A stretch of 64,000 nucleotides of DNA from Gnetum montanum (Eukaryota; Streptophyta; Gnetopsida; Gnetales; Gnetaceae). Made by a program: the position numbers and the translations under genes. Location of the stretch: assembly GCA_015680685.1 (NCBI GenBank), contig MNCI01017954.1, positions 560,194 through 624,193 on the forward strand. The letters run 5' to 3'. Positions 59,166-64,000 of this stretch are shown here, piece by piece. Each line of letters starts with the position of its first letter. The first letter of the stretch is position 1. The notes below the pieces were generated by a model that was given only the letters and a program-made list of their open reading frames with translations, was not told where the DNA came from and searched no databases.

Positions 59166-61638
59166 CTAGATTTGCATGGTAGAGGGACTTGGATGTTTTG
59201 GCACCTTAATGACAAATGGTGCCTGTTGTGTTGGCACGGGTAGTGGTGCAACTCTGAGCACAAAGGGAGTAGGGGTGGATGTCTGATGAGGAAATTTAAC
59301 GATAAAAGGGGCTTGTGATGTTGTTGTTGTTGTTGTTGGCATTTCTGCATTATGAGGAGGCACACACATCACGAATGGTTGCTGTGGTGGTTCTAGATTA
59401 TTGTCAACGCCAATGGTGTTGATGGTATACCTTGTGTTATTAGTGTTTAGAGGGTCTTTGTAAACATGCATTGACTGGTTTTTAAGGGGAACAAGACTAC
59501 TTTCATCCAGGACCAGCTTGCCCTAATCAATCATGCATTGTATGTCATCTTTCAATGCTAAAAAGTAATCTATCTTGTGACCACATAGTTGGTGATAGTC
59601 ATAGAAATGTTCTAGCCTGAAGTTCTTTGGGACTAGTGGCTCATTGGGAGTAGCTAAGGAGGGGTTCCTAAGAACTTCGCAATATCTTTGATGATGTTTG
59701 ATTACCTCCTCTGACATCCATTTATGTTGTATACACCTAGCTCCCAACAATTTCTTTAGGAGTTCTAAAGGCTTAATGGGTAATGGGGTGTACTTGGAGT
59801 GATCCTTATGCTCAAAGTTGGGCCTCAGCTGGGTTGGCACCGTAGGTGTTGATGTCAAGGATTTTCTTATGTTACTAGGGCCAAGTGTGGTGTTGGGTGC
59901 TGTGGCCACCTTTTTGTTGTTGCTATTGCTAGGCTTGCCTTCCTTGGCCATAGTAGCCACTATTGTTGCCTAAGCCTTGCCCAATTTCTTTATCTTTCTT
60001 AATATGTGCATTTTTGTATGTAACATAGGTCAGGTTCCTACTGGCTTCAGCTACATCCTAAATGCTCTTGGTTTGTGCAAACACTTGGTTGAGGGACCGT
60101 GGGGCTAGGTAGTAGAGTTTAAACTTAATGAAGTCATTTACCATGACCTTAAAGATAGCTAACAAGTAAGCCTCACCAATCAGCTCACGTATCTCGTTCA
60201 AGGTTGCATTCCACCATTGTATGAATCTTTGCACAAATTCTAGTGGGTCTTGCTTAACACTCATGAGCTGGTCTAGTGTGACGTCCGATTTCAAGTTGTA
60301 CTTGAAGCGAGTCATGAACTGACTTAGCAACTCTTCCAAGGTTGAGATGGAGGCACATGGGAGCATGTGATACCAATCCAAAGCTTTTCTTGTTAGGGAC
60401 GTGGCAAAGACATGGATGATGGTGTGTGGCCATGGTTGCAGTAATAGAGATTAGGACCTAAATGTTACCAGATGTGTGTTGGGATAGTCCTCCTCATTAT
60501 ATTTTGTAAATTGGGGGAGTGGCATCCTAGGAGGCAACCTAAACATGGGGACATTCGAGCTGATCACCATGGTAAAAGTCCATGACCTACATGGTTTTAG
60601 AACCAGCTTCCTTGAGGCGTTTGATTTTCTCAATGAGGGTCTAGATGAGTTGAAAAGCTTAATCTAGACTTGGGGACATTGCAGGTGGTTGTGGGGCTAC
60701 CTGAGTAGCCATCATAGATGATGTGGTTGGGGTAGCAGCCTATCCCTTGGGAGGCACCATTGGGGCCACTCTAGTAAGTGGTGTTACCTGGGCGTTCCAC
60801 CACTTAGTGGGTGGTGCTATTGGGGTGATGGCTGTTGGTGGTGCCATAGGGTTGGCTACTTGCCCAGCTGGCAAGGTGGTCCACAGCCCTGTGTTTGGTT
60901 GTAACACCTATGAAGACTGGTACGCTTGGTGTTGGATGTAATGTGACATCTAAGAGGTTGTGTAGGAGGGAGAGAAGTGGTTGGCACCCACCACGTAGTT
61001 AAGAGTGGATCCACTACTAGTGGTGGGACAGTTGTGGATGAGGGAACAAGAGCAAAGCTCATGTGTAGTTGTAACGAAGGCACAGTGTGCATGTATGGTA
61101 GCATAGCCATGACTGACATTGGGTACGATGCCAACATAGATTAAGAAGGGAGAGGAACTGAAAAGGAAGTTGAAGGGCCCACTTGCTAGTACATTGAAAA
61201 CATTGGGTGACTACGCATTGCTGAAGAGGATGTAGGCGGTGGTGGGCTTGTGGCGACCACAAAGGGGGCAGAAGTGAAGAGCAGAATTAACCAGAAGATA
61301 GTGGTGGAAGGGATAGCTGTGGTGTAGATTTGGTCACCACCTTCAAAGTGGGAGTCCAAGTCTTCCTATCCATCCTGGAATGCTTCATCATAATGGGACA
61401 TTGTGTCCCATTTCCTAAACCTACTCACTCACATTAGTTGGTTTAACACCCATTGATACACTTTAGTTAATGGAATGGTGAAGTTAGGAGCAGGGATGAA
61501 TTCCCTTCCATTTTGGTGGAGGAACTTGAAGTTACATTTATCCTTGAGTTCGTAGTGATCTAAGGGTAGATTCACCTGTACTTTTGCATAGAGGAAATTG
61601 TATCGCTTTGCGTCTTGTGCCAAGTGCTTAGGTGACAA
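59166..61638 (-). pseudogene. gag: Element D gag (broken)
   Basis: N-terminal part at 61,429-61,638 (KRYNFLYAKVQVNLPLDHYE), then a Pro/Thr/Ser-rich stretch (60,720-61,260). The capsid-like core at 60,058-60,381 reads MDWYHMLPCASISTLEELLS and DPLEFVQRFIQWWN. Further on YDYHQLCGHKIDYFLALKDD (59,525-59,590) matches the Cys/His segment of Tat gag in position but lacks most Cys residues. A Pro/Thr-rich and Gln/His-rich tail follows. Stops and shifts are present. It would form particles. Confidence 0.75.
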
Positions 61639-61639
61639 G

Positions 61640-62155
61640 TGTCATAGCCTAAGAGACTATCGGTGTACCAGCACTGGGCTAGGTGGTCGCTCAAGACTTG
61701 TTATGTTTTAAACAGAGTAAGGCTCCTCTAGGTTCAAGGTGGGAATGGCAGTGGTTGCGGGAATCATTTTCTATTGTAAAATGGAAACGGTAAGAGAGAG
61801 AGAGGATGAAAGTGAGTATGCTGGGGGGTGTCAAAAGCTAACTTCCTTCATTATTATGCCTACTACACTACGCAGGAATGTTATGCTGAGAGGCTCGCTA
61901 TGCCATAGGAGACACAGGTAGTGTAGTGTAGTCAACCAAGTGAATGTGGTATGATAAATGGTTGGGGGCTTTTGTCTTACCGAGTTTCGGAGGAACCATC
62001 ATTGTGACCAATCTACACCACATGGTGCATAGACAACCACAAGGGTGTCACATCTACGCTAGTAGGTGACGAGGCATAAACAACATGCAGGATTATCCAT
62101 GATATGAAAAAAGGGCACAAAGGATCCTCCTTCTAGCATCAAAAACTGTAATGAC
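61640..62155 (-). other. 5' leader of element D
   Basis: This lies between the LTR end and gag on the minus strand. Just inside the LTR it reads TTTTTGATGCTAGAAGGAGG (62,142-62,123), which resembles the GCGCTAGAAGGAGG-type primer site I recall from some Tat elements; the tRNA is not identified. Motifs of the GCTACGC type occur at 61,862-61,930. Confidence 0.45.
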
Positions 62156-62712
62156 TGAAAAATTAGTGGCTGGAACATCGAGAGGTCATCATGTGTACAG
62201 CCTAACCCCAAATCCATGCAAGGGCCATGCTGGAGTAGATGGAGGTGGGGTGCCCTAAATGGTCTAGTCGATCAAATAGGGACTTAATCGGTGTACAATA
62301 ACCTTTCATAAACACTCATTTTAAAGATTTTATGTATAAGTTAAGTGATAAGCGACAAATGAAAACTGATTAAGAATAATTCAAAATATGATACTAGCAA
62401 AACGAAGTGGAGCAAGCTTGAGTGAGAAAGTGCACCATCCCAAGATCAGGGGATTTGATCTTTGCTTGGCTGAAGGTGTACAACCGATGCACAGTATGGA
62501 TAGGCACAACTTACAATGAAGTGGTATGGTCATAGCTCCTTGAACCGCTATCAACAGCTTGCTAAAGGAAACTTTCTACTTGCTAGTCTCTTTGCCAAAG
62601 CTAGTCTCCAGAGAGCCAAAATGCCAAAAATACTGATAGCCAAAAAGCCAAGTGCCAAAGCCAAAAAATGCAAGAAGACAACCTGAAAGCCAACCACAAG
62701 AAAGATGATGCC

Positions 62713-62760
62713 AAAAGCCAACCCTTCCAAAAGCCAACCCTTCCAAAAGCCAACCCTTTG
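62713..62760 (-). repeat. 16-bp tandem repeat (three units) just downstream of the LTR TATA box
   Basis: AAAAGCCAACCCTTCC is repeated at 62,713, 62,729 and 62,745, the last unit ending TTTG. It lies 18 bp downstream of the TATA box on the minus strand and so overlaps the expected transcript start. Confidence 0.85.
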
Positions 62761-63230
62761 AACGTTATTCGCTAGGGTATTTATAGAGCCTGATGCAGGA
62801 GAGAAATGTGGTTTGGATGCCACGTGTCCTGGGTCCCACAGGGTGCAAATGTGACTATGCTATGTTGCTATGTGATGTTGTGGTGCAATTTCACATTGGT
62901 GTGTTATGCTACAGTGTGATGCTGATTGTGAAGCTTGGTGTACTATGACCATACCATTCAAGTTGCATGTGCCAGAATCTAGTGAACTACCATGTTTGTT
63001 ACAAGGAATGGCAATAGTGAATGCAAAGTGGAACCTGTGCTCTAGGACTACGTCTTCCCTACTCTTGTGAGCAGGGTCAAGCATAGGGACAACTTTGGGG
63101 ATAATCAAGGGGGGTGCAAAACAAAGAAAAATTGTTGATTATATTTGTTGAAGATATGCAAAGATAGGAGTGACCATTACTAACAAGTTCTAGGGCTAAG
63201 TGAAGATGCTCTGAGGCTTTCACATGAGTG

Positions 63231-63910
63231 TTATGCTGCTTATGCTACCCAGCATATGGGCGTAGCATAGACACCCGCACACTACGTTGTGCTATGCTGT
63301 GTAGCGTAGCGTAGTGTAGTCGTAAGCCTTGAAAGAAATCTTGCCCAAAAGCCAAGAATACCTATTTGAGGCTTGGCTAGGCAAGCAACTGCAACCTTGT
63401 CTTTCATGCTAAAAGGTCCTGGGACTTGCAGAGTTCATCCTTGGAATGCTTTGGTGCTTGATGTCCCTACTATGCTATGCTACGCTATGTAATGTAGCAC
63501 AACATATCAGCCAATGTGACATGAATTCCTGTTTGATCTACAATGATTTATCAAGAAAATTTGCTTGGGGTCCAAGGGCGAAGTGGGATAGGTAGTCTTG
63601 GAGGTCGGAGTATGGCCAAGTGCAATCCTCTTGCTAGAACCACTTGATAGAGGACCTTCATGTGTTCTATCCCTGCTACACTATGCTACATTGCATAGTG
63701 TAGTGTGGCGTAACACCCTGTTTGGCTAGAATTTTGACTTACTTTGCAAACATTTTGTCATAGAATGTCAGTCATGTCAAAGAAAACCTGTTTGATGGTT
63801 GAAGCATGGGCAAATATGCTTACTCCATCAGATTCATCTGAGTAGGAGTGTTGTCAGAGTACCTCCCTACTATGCTATGCTACGTTGCATAGCGTAGCAT
63901 AGTGTAGCAC
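63231..63910 (-). promoter_or_regulatory. Regularly spaced hairpin array in D LTR U3
   Basis: Inverted repeats of the GCTATGCTACG / CGTAGCATAGC type centre near 63,250, 63,300, 63,488, 63,691 and 63,888. The last four are spaced about 188, 203 and 197 bp. Three of them follow CCCT(A/G)CTA. They lie upstream of the TATA box on the minus strand. Confidence 0.75.
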
Positions 63911-64000
63911 TTAAATTGAAGTGATTTCTGACAAAAATTATCACATTTTGCTGCATGATGTTGGTCATGCATCAAGGACAAAGTGGGGTAGATATCTCGG

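Larger units (their letters stand above)
47434..64000 (-). mobile_element. Element D: Tat-type element with a gene on the opposite strand
   Basis: On the minus strand the order is 5' LTR (from beyond 64,000 to 62,156), leader, gag, protease, a module with an 8-exon plus-strand gene, then RT-RNase H-aRNase H-integrase, repeat block and tail. The 3' LTR is missing because element C's 3' LTR abuts the tail at 47,433. Tat/Ogre-type elements are known for a gap or intron between protease and RT and for extra ORFs, some antisense; a spliced antisense gene in that gap is not one I can name. Confidence 0.85.
62156..64000 (-). repeat. 5' LTR of element D, running off the window
   Basis: In plus reading it begins TGAAAAATTAGTGGCTGG, the reverse complement of the LTR end at 47,433. 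The TATA box is at 62,778-62,786 (minus strand). Hairpin motifs occupy 63,230-63,910. At more than 1,845 bp it is longer than C's LTR (1,530 bp), mainly by extra sequence between hairpins. Confidence 0.8.

Noticed and set aside
1-64000. Host protein-coding genes, organelle insertions, rRNA or telomeric arrays
   Set aside because: I looked on both strands and found none that could not be assigned to a retrotransposon or its decay.

Overview
The window looks like nuclear DNA of a large-genome seed plant, probably intergenic heterochromatin. It is almost wall-to-wall LTR retrotransposons of the Ty3/gypsy group, nested in one another and heavily decayed. I see no intact host gene, tRNA, rRNA or organelle insert. 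The plant lineage cannot be told from the sequence. The plant assignment rests on Athila-like and Tat-like pol proteins, including the extra plant-type RNase H of the Tat lineage, and on tRNA-Asp primer sites. One ambiguous base (34,927) sits in a poly-G run.

Layout, left to right. 1-181 is the 3' end of a plus-strand LTR. 182-9,146 is element A, an Athila-type element on the minus strand (5' LTR 8,237-9,146, tRNA-Asp primer site, gag, protease, RT-RNase H, integrase). A sits inside the 5' LTR of element B (plus strand, 9,147 to about 35,200). B's repeated ends are more than 6 kb long and carry at least three broken ORFs, around a small gag-pol (16.0-18.8 and 27.45-27.86 kb). B's integrase is interrupted by element E (18,831-27,444, target duplication GCTTA). 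E is a non-autonomous relative of A with gag but no RT, plus an accessory gene with its own candidate promoter. B's 3' LTR is interrupted by a solo LTR (33,391-34,407, target duplication CAAGT). 35,250-38,107 is an LTR of a minus-strand element of a different type (H), followed by the 5' end of a plus-strand element G (38,292-39,704).

The right 24 kb holds two copies of one Tat-type family facing each other: C (plus, 39,705-47,433, 5' truncated) and D (minus, 47,434 to beyond the window end). D's order, read on the minus strand, is LTR, gag, protease, then an 8-exon gene on the opposite strand, then RT-RNase H-second RNase H-integrase, then tail. Blocks of one short degenerate repeat separate these modules. 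C keeps the promoter of the opposite-strand gene at the same place, which argues that this gene belongs to the family rather than being a chance insertion.

A theme joins the elements. B, D and E each carry an extra gene whose product is a globular region followed by a long predicted coiled coil. Each LTR family has its own short palindromic motif array just upstream of its TATA box. In D/C and in E related motifs also lie upstream of the candidate promoter of the accessory gene. I propose, as inference only, that these are self-encoded regulators acting on the elements' own promoters. Most in-frame stops in these genes fall where CAG, CAA or CGA codons would be expected, as C-to-T decay of methylated cytosines would produce.
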